64,000 nucleotides of DNA from JAABUE01 sp037440925 (GCA_037440925.1 JBBITF010000014.1:1-64000), one strand, 5' to 3'. Positions 7,866 through 16,805 are shown, counted from the stretch's first letter. The notes: generated by a model from the letters alone, not told the origin. Translations and numbers: made by a program.

Positions 7866-9386
7866 TTACCCCAACATTAACTTGGGCCGATACTGCAGCG
7901 CCTCTGCCAAATGGACAGATTGGATGGTTTCGCTCTCCGCCAGGTCTGCAATCGTTCGGGCAAGTTTCAGCATACGATGGTAGCCGCGCGCGCTCAAGTT
8001 CATCTGGCTCATGGCGGCGCGCACTAAACTCTGGCCAGCCTCGTCCAGTTTACAAAACTGGCGCACTTCTGCTACACGCATATCGGAATTGCAGACAATA
8101 TCTGTGCCTGCAAAACGGGCTTGCTGTCGTTCTCTTGCCGCCTGCACTCGCGCGCGGATGGAAGCCGAACTTTCACCGAGGCGGTCACTGCTCAACTTCT
8201 CGTAGTCTACGCGTGGGACTTCGATGTGAATGTCAATGCGGTCAAGCATGGGACCGGAGATACGCTTTTGATACTTCGTCACCATAGCAGGCGCACAGGT
8301 GCAAGGTTTGAGCGGATCGCCATAATAGCCGCACGGACAAGGATTCATGGCCGCTACCAGTTGAAAATTGGCCGAAAACGTCAATGCCCCCTTGGCGCGG
8401 CTGATGGTCACCACCTTATCTTCCATCGGTTGACGCATCACTTCCAGCACACGCGTACCAAATTCGGGGAACTCGTCCAAAAACAAAACGCCCCTGTGGG
8501 CCAATGAAATTTCGCCGGGTTTGGGGATATTGCCGCCGCCGACCAAGCCGGCGTGGGAGATGGTATGATGCGGCGCGCGGAAGGGACGATGACGGATAAG
8601 AGGCGTGCCGGGCGGCAACTGGTCGGCCACCGAGTAGATTTTGGTCACTTCTAGCGATTCGTCGAGGCTCATTTCAGGCAAAATGCCCGGCAGGGCGCGC
8701 GCCAGCAGGGTTTTGCCTGCTCCGGGGCTGCCTACCATCAAAACGTTGTGACCGCCGGCGGCCGCCACTTCGAGCGCGCGTTTGACATGTTCTTGCCCTT
8801 TGATTTCGGAGAAATCCGTTGGCACGAACAAGGGCGGGGGGGGATCGCCAGAGGGCCGAAATGGCTCAATAAGACGGCGACCAGATAGATGGGCGTACAG
8901 ATCCGCAAGGGTTTTGACCGGGGTAATTTCCAGGCCCGGAATCAGGGCCGCTTCGGCCGCGTCGGCCTCGGGGACGAACATCCGCTGATAGCCATTGGCG
9001 CGCGCAGCCGCCGCCATGGGCAGCACACCGCGCGTGTGGCGGACAATGCCATCCAGTGAGAGCTCTCCAACCACCAGGGTGCCTTCGAGAGCCTCATGCG
9101 GCAGGAAGCCCGCCAGCACGATGACGCCCAGCGCAATGGGCAGGTCATAGGCCGGGCCCTCTTTACGCACCGATGCAGGCGCAAGGTTGACAACGATGCG
9201 ATGGCGCGGAAAGTGCAAACCAGCGTTCTTGACGGCAGTCTGTACCCGTTCTCGGCTTTCCTGGACGGCGGCATCAGGGAGGCCTACGATGGTCATACCA
9301 GGCAAGCCGTTGGTATAATCCACTTCGACTTCGACGATGACACCGTCCAGGCCTACCACAGCGCAAGAAAATACGCGAGCCAGCAT
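7866..9386 (-). CDS. comM: YifB/ComM-family Mg-chelatase-like AAA ATPase
   Basis: A 506-residue AAA+ protein of the ComM/YifB type, a hexameric helicase that extends DNA branches during natural transformation in the species studied. The N-terminal ChlI-like domain spans about residues 1-170 (GLPGMTIVGLPDAAVQESRER). Walker A is GSPGAGKTLLARALPG and Walker B is LFLDEFPEF. C-terminal motifs include NPCPCGYYGDP, GPMLDRIDIHIEVPRV and SARGYHRMLKLARTIADL. It reads away from the Nudix gene and lies 56 bases upstream of murJ, the same strand. Length and motifs are complete. Whether this organism is transformable is unknown. Confidence 0.93.
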   Translation of the reverse strand: MLARVFSCAVVGLDGVIVEVEVDYTNGLPGMTIVGLPDAAVQESRERVQTAVKNAGLHFPRHRIVVNLAPASVRKEGPAYDLPIALGVIVLAGFLPHEALEGTLVVGELSLDGIVRHTRGVLPMAAAARANGYQRMFVPEADAAEAALIPGLEITPVKTLADLYAHLSGRRLIEPFRPSGDPPPPLFVPTDFSEIKGQEHVKRALEVAAAGGHNVLMVGSPGAGKTLLARALPGILPEMSLDESLEVTKIYSVADQLPPGTPLIRHRPFRAPHHTISHAGLVGGGNIPKPGEISLAHRGVLFLDEFPEFGTRVLEVMRQPMEDKVVTISRAKGALTFSANFQLVAAMNPCPCGYYGDPLKPCTCAPAMVTKYQKRISGPMLDRIDIHIEVPRVDYEKLSSDRLGESSASIRARVQAARERQQARFAGTDIVCNSDMRVAEVRQFCKLDEAGQSLVRAAMSQMNLSARGYHRMLKLARTIADLAESETIQSVHLAEALQYRPKLMLG

Positions 9387-9473
9387 AGGGAAAGTTTAGA
9401 CCAGGTTGGATGGAATGTCAATTGTGTTAAGCGCTTGAGAATAGAGTAAAATGACCTTGATTGATGAGGCGCC

Positions 9474-10007
9474 ATGACCGATGAACTGCTCGATGTGGTG
9501 AATGAAAAAGATGAAGCGATTGCTACTGCTACGCGCTCTACTGTACATGAGCGCGGTCTGCTGCATCGAGGCGTGCATGTTTTCCTGTTCGATGAGGCAG
9601 GTAGAATGCTGGTGCAAAAGCGCAGCGCCGCCCGCGCCCAATATCCGTCTGTGTGGGATTGCTCGGTATCGGAACACGTCAAGGCAGGTGAAAGTTATCA
9701 CGAGGCGGTCAGGCGCGGACTGTTGGAAGAATTGGGTATAGGGGATGCCGCTTTGCAGCCTCTCGTCCACTTCAAAATGGAATATGGACCCAATGATCAC
9801 GAAATCAGCATGCTCTTCAAGGCTGTGGTTCACACAGACAGGGTTGAGTTTGATCCGGTGGAGATAGAGCAAATCGAATATCACAGCCTGGCCGAATTGC
9901 GCTCCTTCTTGGAAAACGGCGAACGGCCATTCAGTTACTGGTTCGAGCAATTGCTGCTCTGGGCGCTGGATGAACCTTGCGCATTACAGACGCTACATAC
10001 CTACTAA
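9474..10007 (+). CDS. Nudix hydrolase (IDI/YfcD-like)
   Basis: A 177-residue Nudix protein. The motif AGESYHEAVRRGLLEELGI carries the R-x-x-x-EE-x-G core that binds divalent metal, preceded by VQKRSAARAQYPSVWDCSVSEHV. That arrangement is typical of the group containing YfcD and type I isopentenyl-diphosphate isomerase. The usual isomerase Cys is not obvious, as SVSEHV stands where SVCGHP would be, so a pyrophosphohydrolase role is more likely. Single gene, divergent from yifB; the gap to the next gene is filled by element B with nested A. Confidence 0.85.
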   Translation: MTDELLDVVNEKDEAIATATRSTVHERGLLHRGVHVFLFDEAGRMLVQKRSAARAQYPSVWDCSVSEHVKAGESYHEAVRRGLLEELGIGDAALQPLVHFKMEYGPNDHEISMLFKAVVHTDRVEFDPVEIEQIEYHSLAELRSFLENGERPFSYWFEQLLLWALDEPCALQTLHTY

Positions 10008-10072
10008 ATTCATCCAACAGAATTCCCGCTTGCATTGGCCGCGCTATCCCCAATGGAATCAATGATGCCTCT

Positions 10073-10392
10073 ACTGCGAAAGGGTGTTTTTAACGCAAAG
10101 GCGCCAAGAATTTTTAAGGTCTATTTTCTTTTTTTCGTAACTGCCTACCCTGCCTATATTTGAGCGCAAACCGTCCACGAATACTGCACGAATACACGAA
10201 ACACGCCGTCATTCGAGCATTCGTGGTTTATTCGTGGATGGTTTTCTCACCCAAAAACCAAACCGATGTTACGAGGTAGGCAGTTACCTTTTTTCTGCAT
10301 GATTCAAAACAAAAAACGAAGATTTTGCACTGGAAATTTCATTTTTCTTTGAGCCTTGGCGTTTTTGCGTTGAGATTTTCTGTTTTTGCAGT
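10073..10392 (-). mobile_element. Element B interrupted by element A
   Basis: Read on the minus strand this matches the uninterrupted copy at 16509-16673 over its whole length, with ends ACTGCRAAAR and TTTTTGCAGT. Removing 10137-10287 leaves about 169 bases against 165 in the intact copy. At the junctions the left flank ends C-T7-C and the right flank begins C-T6-C, where the intact copy has a single such run. This is consistent with an 8-9 base target duplication. The element fills the gap between the Nudix and pit genes. Confidence 0.8.
10137..10287 (-). mobile_element. MITE-like element A, copy 2, nested in element B
   Basis: A 151-bp unit begins GTAACTGCCTACC and ends GGTAGGCAGTTAC, in reverse orientation relative to 726-889. 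Shared interior blocks include GCGCTCAAATATAGGCAGGG, the paired ACGAATA stretches and CGGTTTGGTTTTTGGGTGAG (each read in its own orientation). Insertion into element B shows that this unit, or its ancestor, was mobile. It encodes no protein. Confidence 0.82.
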
Positions 10393-10400
10393 GGACTCAA

Positions 10401-11387
10401 TTATGGGAAGATGCGATTGAGGGCCCAATAAATTCCAGCGGCCACCAGCGCCGTAGCCGGAATGGTGGAGACCCACGCCACAGCAATTTCCTGCGCCACG
10501 CCCCAGCGCACTTTGTTGGCGCGCTCGGCTGCTCCCACCCCCATGATGGCAGAACTGACCACTTGAGTCGTGCTGACCGGTCCGCCTGACAGAGAGGCTG
10601 CCAAAATGACGGCGGCTGAGGCCAGTTGCGATACAAAGCCATCCACCGGCTTGATTTTGTAGAACTTGCCTCCCAGCGTGCGGATCAACCGCCAACCGCC
10701 CAGGGCTGTGCCTAATCCCATCATCGTACTGGAAAGCAAGATGACCCACAAAGGCACATGAAACATCTGCAAATAGCCTCCCGTCACCAATGCCAGCGTG
10801 ATGATGCCCATCGTCTTCTGCGCGTCATTGGTGCCGTGGCTGAGCGCCAGCGCCAACGCTGTCACCGCCTGGATGCGTTTGAAGAAGATGTTAATCTTGG
10901 GCGTGGCATTCCAAGACAGCAGAAGAGTCACTCGCAGCAAGACAAACCCTGCCAAGAAGCCAAGGATAGGCGAAGTAAACAGAGCAATCAAGACCTTCTC
11001 CAGGCCATGAAGTTTGATGGCGCCCCAACCCGCCCCCACCATCACGGCGCCAATAAAACCGCCAATGAGCGCGTGGGACGAACTGCTGGGAAAGCCCAGG
11101 TACCAGGTCAGCAAATTCCAAAAGATGGCACCCGCCAGCGCAGCAATCAACACCTGCATATTGATCGTCCCGGCAGCCACGATTTCATCGCCAATCGTCG
11201 TGGCCACGGCTACGCCAAACAACAGCGGTCCTAAGAAATTAGCCAGAGCAGCCATGCCCAATGCAACACGCGGAGAAAACGCCCGCGACGAAATCATCGA
11301 AGCCACTACATTGCTGGAATCGTGAATCCCGTTCAGGAAGTCGAAAATGAGCGCCAGGAGGATGATGACAATGATCACTGCTTCCAT
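10401..11387 (-). CDS. pit: PiT-family inorganic phosphate transporter
   Basis: A 328-residue integral membrane phosphate/metal-phosphate permease. Both duplicated PiT signatures are present: FLNGIHDSSNVVA near residue 18 and LSHGTNDAQKTMG near residue 185. The repeat structure and the PSSSSHALIGG and PVSTTQVVSSAIMG motifs complete the family pattern. The start ATG follows AGGAGAGG. The gene begins 15 bases after the stop of a DUF47 gene on the same strand, the standard pairing in which the PhoU-like partner modulates the permease. Confidence 0.94.
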   Translation of the reverse strand: MEAVIIVIILLALIFDFLNGIHDSSNVVASMISSRAFSPRVALGMAALANFLGPLLFGVAVATTIGDEIVAAGTINMQVLIAALAGAIFWNLLTWYLGFPSSSSHALIGGFIGAVMVGAGWGAIKLHGLEKVLIALFTSPILGFLAGFVLLRVTLLLSWNATPKINIFFKRIQAVTALALALSHGTNDAQKTMGIITLALVTGGYLQMFHVPLWVILLSSTMMGLGTALGGWRLIRTLGGKFYKIKPVDGFVSQLASAAVILAASLSGGPVSTTQVVSSAIMGVGAAERANKVRWGVAQEIAVAWVSTIPATALVAAGIYWALNRIFP

Positions 11388-11402
11388 TTTGCAAGGCCTC
11401 TC

Positions 11403-12023
11403 CTAGGTCATCTTGACGACAATGTCTGCAATGACGTTGGCTGCCTCATCGCCGCGATCGGCCGCATTGCTCAAGTGACGGTACACCTCGCGCGATTTCA
11501 GCATTTTGACCACGTGCTTGATATCTTCTGCGCCGCCGAACAAATCAGCCAGCGCCTCTCGATACACATCCTCCACGCGGTTCTCGAGCGCCTTGGCGCG
11601 CTGGGCATGTTCAGTGGCTACCGCAGGGTGTTTTTCCAGGCGGTCAACTGCCAGAGAAAGTTCATACGCCGCATCTCTAAGCAGGGAGGCGATACGCTGC
11701 ATATAAGGTGTCGGCGCTACTTTCAAGATTTCCATTTCGTTCACGGTGCTATAAGCATAATCCAACACATCATCAATTGCCCGTGAAAGCGCAAAAATAT
11801 CCTCGCGGTCGAACGGCGTAACAAACGTCTTGTTCAGTTCGTCAATCAAGATACGGCGCGCTTCATCGGCCTCTTTTTCTTTTGCGCTCACTGTGGCTGC
11901 ATCGGACGGGTCTCGACTGGCAAAAAAAGCCTTCAAGGCATCCATTCCCTCCAGCGTCAGTCTGGCTTGTTCCTGCATCAACTTGATGAAAACGCTTTGG
12001 CGTTTCGAAAACAGATTTCGCAT
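11403..12023 (-). CDS. DUF47 / PhoU-like regulator of Pit
   Basis: A 206-residue, almost entirely helical cytoplasmic protein of the DUF47 family. Recognisable stretches are KEKEADEARRILIDELNKTFVTPFDREDIFALSRAIDDVLDYA (conserved core) and KSREVYRHLSNAADRGDEAANVIADIVVK at the C-terminus, which contains the DxxDE-type metal-binding pattern of PhoU relatives. AAGGAG precedes the ATG. It is the promoter-proximal gene of a two-gene operon with pit and diverges from the phosphodiesterase lipoprotein, with 123 bases between starts. Confidence 0.92.
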   Translation of the reverse strand: MRNLFSKRQSVFIKLMQEQARLTLEGMDALKAFFASRDPSDAATVSAKEKEADEARRILIDELNKTFVTPFDREDIFALSRAIDDVLDYAYSTVNEMEILKVAPTPYMQRIASLLRDAAYELSLAVDRLEKHPAVATEHAQRAKALENRVEDVYREALADLFGGAEDIKHVVKMLKSREVYRHLSNAADRGDEAANVIADIVVKMT

Positions 12024-12146
12024 TCGCTCAAACTCCTTCTTGCTCAGTCAACTGTGCGGAAAATCCGCCGGCTGTGTTAAAATGTTGACAGATTTTACTC
12101 TAAATATCGAAAGTTAACAAATCCGAATTAGAATTTAGAATATAGC

Positions 12147-13220
12147 ATGTCGCTCGACCGCCGCCCTCTCCCTTTGCTCTGGCTGGCGCTCCTTTTTCTG
12201 ACCGGGTGCGTACCGGCTTGGCCGGGCTTATTGCCAGCCTCCAGCCCGTCTCCTGTCTCTCAACCTTTGGCTTCTCCCGCCCTGGTCTCTCCTACGGCAG
12301 ACTATCCGTCTCTGGAGATTCCTGCTTCCCCAACGGCCGCCTACTTACCCACCCAAGCGCCTCTTGAATACTCAACTCCCACCTCCTCGCCGCCCGTCCG
12401 CGCGGCGCGCGTTCTGCTCCTCAGTATAGATGGCTTCCGCCCCGATGCCATCGAACTGGCCCCCATGCCCAACTTACAAGCCTTGATGCAAAACGGCGCT
12501 TACAGCCTCACTGCACAAACCATCTTCCCTAGTTCAACTCTCCCTGCACACTCGTCCATGCTAACCGGTCTATGTCCATCCAAACATGGCGTTGACTGGA
12601 ACAACTACCTGCCCAAACGCGGTTATGCCAACGGCACAGATATTTTCGACCTGGCGCAAGCCGCCGGAATGCAAACTATCATGGTGGTCGGTAAGGAAAA
12701 ACTGCGTCAGGTCACTGAGCCGGAAAGCACCGATTTTTTCACTTACATCAACGACCGTGACAAGGTCATTGCCCAAGAAGTGGTTGAACTCATCCCCCAC
12801 GGATTTGACCTGCTGTTTGTCCACTTTCCGTTGGCAGACGGCATGGGACATGAATACGGCTGGCTCTCGCCCGAACAACTCAGCGTCCTATACCGCGCCG
12901 ACGAAGCCCTCCTGAGCCTCTTACAGGCGCTCGAAACGGCCGGCTTTCGCGAAACCACGCTCATCATCATCACCGCCGACCATGGCGGCCATGGCACTAC
13001 GCACGGCTCCAGCCTGCCAGAAGACATGACCATCCCCTGGATTGCCGCCGGGCCAGGTATTCAGCCCGGGCCGTTGACCACCGCCGTCCACACTACCGAC
13101 ACCGCCGCCACAATCGCCTGGGCGCTAAATTTACCCATTCCGCCCGAATGGGACGGCTTGCCCGTGCTGGAAGCCTTTGGTATGCCCGACCAACCGCATC
13201 CTCAGGCGCGTTGTCATTAA
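12147..13220 (+). CDS. Alkaline-phosphatase-superfamily phosphodiesterase lipoprotein
   Basis: A 357-residue lipoprotein with a signal peptide ending LFLTGCVPA and a Pro/Ser-rich linker to about residue 85. The catalytic domain is of nucleotide pyrophosphatase/phosphodiesterase type. LLLSIDGFRPD supplies the first metal ligand, FPSSTLPAHSSMLTG carries the catalytic Ser/Thr region, HFPLADGMGHEYGW follows, and TADHGGHGTTHG gives further ligands. It probably cleaves phosphodiester or pyrophosphate bonds outside the membrane. Its position opposite the DUF47-pit operon suggests phosphate scavenging, which is inference only. Confidence 0.9.
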   Translation: MSLDRRPLPLLWLALLFLTGCVPAWPGLLPASSPSPVSQPLASPALVSPTADYPSLEIPASPTAAYLPTQAPLEYSTPTSSPPVRAARVLLLSIDGFRPDAIELAPMPNLQALMQNGAYSLTAQTIFPSSTLPAHSSMLTGLCPSKHGVDWNNYLPKRGYANGTDIFDLAQAAGMQTIMVVGKEKLRQVTEPESTDFFTYINDRDKVIAQEVVELIPHGFDLLFVHFPLADGMGHEYGWLSPEQLSVLYRADEALLSLLQALETAGFRETTLIIITADHGGHGTTHGSSLPEDMTIPWIAAGPGIQPGPLTTAVHTTDTAATIAWALNLPIPPEWDGLPVLEAFGMPDQPHPQARCH

Positions 13221-13248
13221 CAGGCGTAGCGTGAGATACACCCATTTG

Positions 13249-14259
13249 TCATGCGCTTTCCCCTAATTCGCTCCGAATCTGATCGCTCCACTTGATTCCC
13301 TCGCGCGCCAGGTAATACGCGCCCAATAGCGTGATCGGCAGCCATAGCGCCACGTGCAGCACCAGCGTATACCCGGCGGCCGTGGCCTGCTCCACGCCAT
13401 AGGCCGAAAGAACCGCAATCCCTGGCGCGTCGAAGGTGCCGATATACCCTGGGGCAGATGGGATGGTAGTCGCCAGGTTGACGATGCCGTTCATCAGCAT
13501 CAGCGCAAAGAACGAGACGCTGAAATCGAAGGCGTGCATCACGAACCAATATTTTCCCGTCTCTAGCAGCCAGATGAGGACCGAGGTGAAGAATACCATC
13601 AACACGTTGAACGGCGAGCGCAGTGAAGCCAGCCCGTCCAGGAACTTATTCATGATACCGATGATTTTCCCATGCAACTGCTTGGGGGTGAAATGCTCAA
13701 TACCCCACAACCCCACCCTGGCCGTCACCTGCGGGAACATGGCCGCCAGCAAGAAGCTCACCAGCGCCCCCAGGAAGGCGCCCGTGCCGATCACCGCCAC
13801 CTGTTGGATGTTGCCCACAAAACCTGATGCGCTGGTCAGTTTGGCCAGTTCGGGCAAGTTGACGAACACAAAAGCCAGCATCACCACGCCATCGAAGATG
13901 CGCTCCACGATGATAGTTGCCAGGGAGGCCGAGACCGGCACTTGCTCCTTGCGCTTCAGAATGACAGCCCGCAGCACCTCTCCTGCGCGCGCCGGATAAA
14001 CATTGTTGCCCATATAACCTATAGTCGTAATGGGGAACATCGTCCTGGTGGGAATTTTCTTGATGGGTCCTAACAGATAATGCCAGCGCCAGGCGCGTAC
14101 CCACACGCCCACAAAATAGACTGCCACCCCAGGCAGCAGCCACCCGTAATTGGCCTGTTCCACCGCATCCCAAAATTCGTCCAGGCGCAAGCCGCGCAGC
14201 GCCAACCAAATGAACACCAGACTGATCCCTACCCCAAGCCAAAATTGCCATTTCTTCAT
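13249..14259 (-). CDS. UPF0104 / lysylphosphatidylglycerol synthase-type membrane protein
   Basis: About 336 residues with seven to eight membrane segments. RAWRWHYLL near the N-terminus, TTIGYMGNNVYPARAGEVLRA and the later MNGIVNLATTIPSAPGYIGTFDAPG are hallmarks of the flippase-like (AglD/MprF N-terminal, UPF0104) family. Members are proposed to move lipid-linked molecules, but no substrate can be read from the sequence. The start is either ATG at 14259 or ATG three codons upstream; neither has a strong ribosome site. Convergent with the phosphodiesterase gene. Confidence 0.88.
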   Translation of the reverse strand: MKKWQFWLGVGISLVFIWLALRGLRLDEFWDAVEQANYGWLLPGVAVYFVGVWVRAWRWHYLLGPIKKIPTRTMFPITTIGYMGNNVYPARAGEVLRAVILKRKEQVPVSASLATIIVERIFDGVVMLAFVFVNLPELAKLTSASGFVGNIQQVAVIGTGAFLGALVSFLLAAMFPQVTARVGLWGIEHFTPKQLHGKIIGIMNKFLDGLASLRSPFNVLMVFFTSVLIWLLETGKYWFVMHAFDFSVSFFALMLMNGIVNLATTIPSAPGYIGTFDAPGIAVLSAYGVEQATAAGYTLVLHVALWLPITLLGAYYLAREGIKWSDQIRSELGESA

Positions 14260-14600
14260 ACCTGTCATTGTACCGCAGAACGGCAACGGCTTGCCAATGC
14301 TTCAGCCATTCTCACACCCTAACTCGGATAAAACGAAACCAACATTAAAGTACACAAGTACAGTGGATTACTGAGGTCAGGATAGGCTGGAGGCCACACG
14401 CCATCAGGAACGTTCCAGAGTTAGCAGGGAAGACCCAAAATCTTGAGATTTGAGGCCGCTTTTCGTATTTCGGCGGCTGATGGCACAAAAGTCAGCCTGG
14501 CAAGCCTGTCGGAGAACACTTGAAAATTGCCCTATTGCTCCTCTGGATTGCCAAATAATTTTCTATTTGCTCCGTTGGATTGCCAAATCCAACGGTTTAC

Positions 14601-14710
14601 AACGTAATTTTGACCAGTTCGGCCTGGATTTGGCAATCCAGGCCAGCAAGGCAATCATTTTTTCTTCTCTCCGACGAACTGCTAGCCCTGGCAGACGCCT
14701 GAATAGTTAC
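14601..14710 (-). repeat. Dispersed repeat E, copy 2, plus adjoining palindromes
   Basis: The reverse complement of this 110-bp stretch aligns with 1330-1452. It contains the palindrome CCTGGATTTGGCAATCCAGG (14623-14642). A second palindrome, TTGGATTGCCAAATCCAA, lies just outside at 14575-14592 and is repeated exactly at 20107-20124. The wider gap 14260-14751 otherwise holds CCCTAACTCGG (also near 3728 and 33213) and no gene. Confidence 0.7.
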
Positions 14711-14751
14711 GATTATTTCTTTGAAAAGCCCTACACAGTTGCTGCCAACGC

Positions 14752-14779
14752 TTGACAGTCCTCTGAGCCTGTGTATAAT
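14752..14779 (+). promoter_or_regulatory. Promoter of the serS leader
   Basis: TTGACA at 14752-14757 and TATAAT at 14774-14779 are both perfect consensus hexamers with a 16-base spacer. Transcription should begin near 14786 and run through the T-box leader into serS. Confidence 0.85.
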
Positions 14780-14785
14780 CCAAGC

Positions 14786-15125
14786 ATTCTGAAAGACCCG
14801 CCCAAAGACAAGTACCCGCACAACTGTCCAGAGACCTGCCGTTTGGTGCGAGGCAGGCAGCCTAGCGGCGAAATCCCCTTTGGCTGTAAGGCAACACAAC
14901 ATTCTGCCTTGCAAGTTGCTCTTGCAGGGGTGTGGGGCGATTTGAAAATCGCCCTACACCGTAAGAGAGCCGGGCTGACGCCCGTTACAGCGCAAGCCGA
15001 GGCTGGCCCCACCCAAACCCTCCCCAAATTCTGGGGAGGGTGTCCGAAGGACGGGAGGGGCAAGCGAAAGCAGGTGGTACCACGATTCGCCCCGTCGTCC
15101 TGCACATGGACGGGGCGTATTCTAT
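14786..15125 (+). promoter_or_regulatory. T-box riboswitch leader of serS
   Basis: The long leader contains stem I-like elements early (AAGTACCCGCAC, CAGAGACCTGCC) and CCGTTA before the antiterminator. The T-box itself is AGGTGGTACCACG at 15072-15084. A terminator hairpin follows: CGCCCCGTC (15088-15096) pairs with GACGGGGCG (15108-15116), then a T-rich stretch. Uncharged tRNA-Ser should bind and stabilise the antiterminator, allowing serS expression. I could not assign the specifier triplet by eye. CCCTCCCC and GGGGAGGG near 15020 may be an extra hairpin inside the leader. Confidence 0.88.
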
Positions 15126-15171
15126 TCTGGCTGTAAGCCGTGCGCTGACAGCCCAAATCGGAGGTACTGCT

Positions 15172-16443
15172 ATGCTCGACATCACTCTCATCCGCGAACA
15201 GCCCAACCTTGTCCGCCAGGCGATGCAACATCGCCAGATGGACCCGGCGCCGGTCGATTCCATTTTGCAATTGGACGAACGCCGCCGCGCGCTCCTTGCA
15301 CAAGTGGAAACGCTCAAGGCCGAGCGAAACGTCGCCTCGAAAGAAATCGGCCAGATGAAAGACGCTGCCGCCCGCCAGTCCAAGATCGAAGCGATGCGCG
15401 CGGTGGGGGACCAAATCAGCGCCCTGGACTCGCAATTGGCCGAGGTGGAGGCCGAACTGCGCTCGCTGACGTCCACCCTCCCCAATATCCCCGATGAACG
15501 CACGCCGATAGGCAAGGACGAGAACGACAACGTAGTCATCAAGACGGTGGGCGAGCCGAAGCAATTTGACTTCCAACCGCTTCCGCACTGGGACCTGGGG
15601 CCGGCTCTCGGTATCATTGACTTCGAGCGCGGGACAAAGATCACCGGTTCGCGTTTCTACGTGTTGAGCGGGGCGGGGGCGCGTTTACAGCGCGCACTGA
15701 TCGCCTGGATGCTCGACCTGCACATCCGTCAGGGTTACACCGAGAAATATCTGCCCTTCATGGTCAAGAGCGAAACGGTCTTCGGCGCCGGGCAGTTGCC
15801 CAAGTTTGCCGACAATCTGTACAAAGACCACGAGGAAGACCTGTACTTTGTCCCCACTGCTGAAGTGCCGCTGACCGGCTACCACATGGACGAAATTCTG
15901 GAGGAAGCCGAACTCCCCCACCTCTATACCGGCTACACCCCTTGCTTCCGGCGCGAAAAGATGAGCGCCGGGCGCGACGTGCGCGGCATCAAGCGCGGCC
16001 ATCAGTTCGATAAAGTGGAAATGTATATCTACTGCAAGCCAGAAGAATCGAATGACTGGTTGGAGAAGATGCGCGAACATGCCGAGGCAACCTGCGCCGG
16101 TCTTGGATTGACCTATCGCGTGAAACAACTTTGCACCGGCGACCTCGGATTTGGTTCGGCCATCACCTATGATGTCGAAGTGTGGGCGCCGGGCTGTGGC
16201 GAGTGGCTGGAAGTTTCATCCATCTCGAATGTGACCGATTTCCAGGCCAGGCGCGCCAATATCAAATACCGCCCGTCCGACGGCGGTAAGGCGCGCTTCG
16301 TTCACACCCTGAACGGCTCGGGGCTGGGGCTGCCGCGCACCTTGATTGGCGTTATGGAAAACTACCAACAGGCCGATGGTTCGATTCTCGTGCCGGAGGC
16401 TCTGCGTCCCTGGATGGGCGGCATAGAGGTCATCCGCGCCTAG
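15172..16443 (+). CDS. serS: Seryl-tRNA synthetase
   Basis: A 423-residue class II synthetase. Residues 1-110 form the tRNA-binding coiled coil (LDITLIREQPNLVRQAMQHR onward). The catalytic core has motif 2 in TPCFRREKMSAGRDVRGIKRGHQF and motif 3 in LNGSGLGLPRTLIGVMENYQ. TAEVPLT is the usual serine-site sequence. The ATG at 15172 is preceded by GGAGGT; the open frame extends upstream through the leader, but MLDITLIREQP is the normal N-terminus. Controlled by the T-box just upstream. Confidence 0.97.
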   Translation: MLDITLIREQPNLVRQAMQHRQMDPAPVDSILQLDERRRALLAQVETLKAERNVASKEIGQMKDAAARQSKIEAMRAVGDQISALDSQLAEVEAELRSLTSTLPNIPDERTPIGKDENDNVVIKTVGEPKQFDFQPLPHWDLGPALGIIDFERGTKITGSRFYVLSGAGARLQRALIAWMLDLHIRQGYTEKYLPFMVKSETVFGAGQLPKFADNLYKDHEEDLYFVPTAEVPLTGYHMDEILEEAELPHLYTGYTPCFRREKMSAGRDVRGIKRGHQFDKVEMYIYCKPEESNDWLEKMREHAEATCAGLGLTYRVKQLCTGDLGFGSAITYDVEVWAPGCGEWLEVSSISNVTDFQARRANIKYRPSDGGKARFVHTLNGSGLGLPRTLIGVMENYQQADGSILVPEALRPWMGGIEVIRA

Positions 16444-16508
16444 CCTGTGTGACATGTTCCACCAGCGAGGCAAAGCCGACGCTCATTCGTAAAGCCATAG
16501 ACAACCCC

Positions 16509-16673
16509 ACTGCAAAAACAGAAAATCTCAACGCAAAGACGCCAAGGCTCAAAGAAAATGAAATTTCTAATACAAAATCTTCGTTTTTTGTTTGGACAAT
16601 GCAGAAAAAAGAAATAGACCTTAAAAATCTTGGCGACTTTGCGCCCTTGCGTTAGAAACGCTCTTTTTGCAGT
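16509..16673. mobile_element. Element B, uninterrupted copy
   Basis: A 165-bp unit with perfect 10-bp inverted ends ACTGCAAAAA and TTTTTGCAGT. The interior contains AACGCAAAGACGCCAAGG-type sequence and its rough complement. One end continues as TATTGATTCTACTGC, matching the fragment at 3659. It is the reference against which the insertion at 10137-10287 can be read. No coding capacity; likely a MITE or a hairpin repeat. Confidence 0.75.
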
Positions 16674-16701
16674 AGAATCAATAGACCTTCTCAGAAACAA
16701 C

Positions 16702-16776
16702 GTAGCGCGACTGTGCCGCAACCAAACGTGGGACAAGTCTTAAGACTTGTCCTACAAAATCTTCGCGATTGGCGTA
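16702..16776 (+). repeat. Dispersed repeat C, copy 1
   Basis: GTAGCGCGACTGTGCCGCAA opens the unit and AAAATCTTCGCGATT closes it, with a perfect 22-bp palindrome at 16731-16752 between. The opening is found again at 39536-39556 and both ends recur at 57587-57652, where the central palindrome is different. The family therefore has conserved ends and an exchangeable hairpin. Confidence 0.65.
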
Positions 16777-16805
16777 GTTTTTGCGGAGCAATACTATACA
16801 AGCGC

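Noticed and set aside
9474..10007. Type I isopentenyl-diphosphate isomerase
   Set aside because: Overall similarity exists, but the catalytic Cys region of the isomerase is not evident; general Nudix hydrolase is safer.
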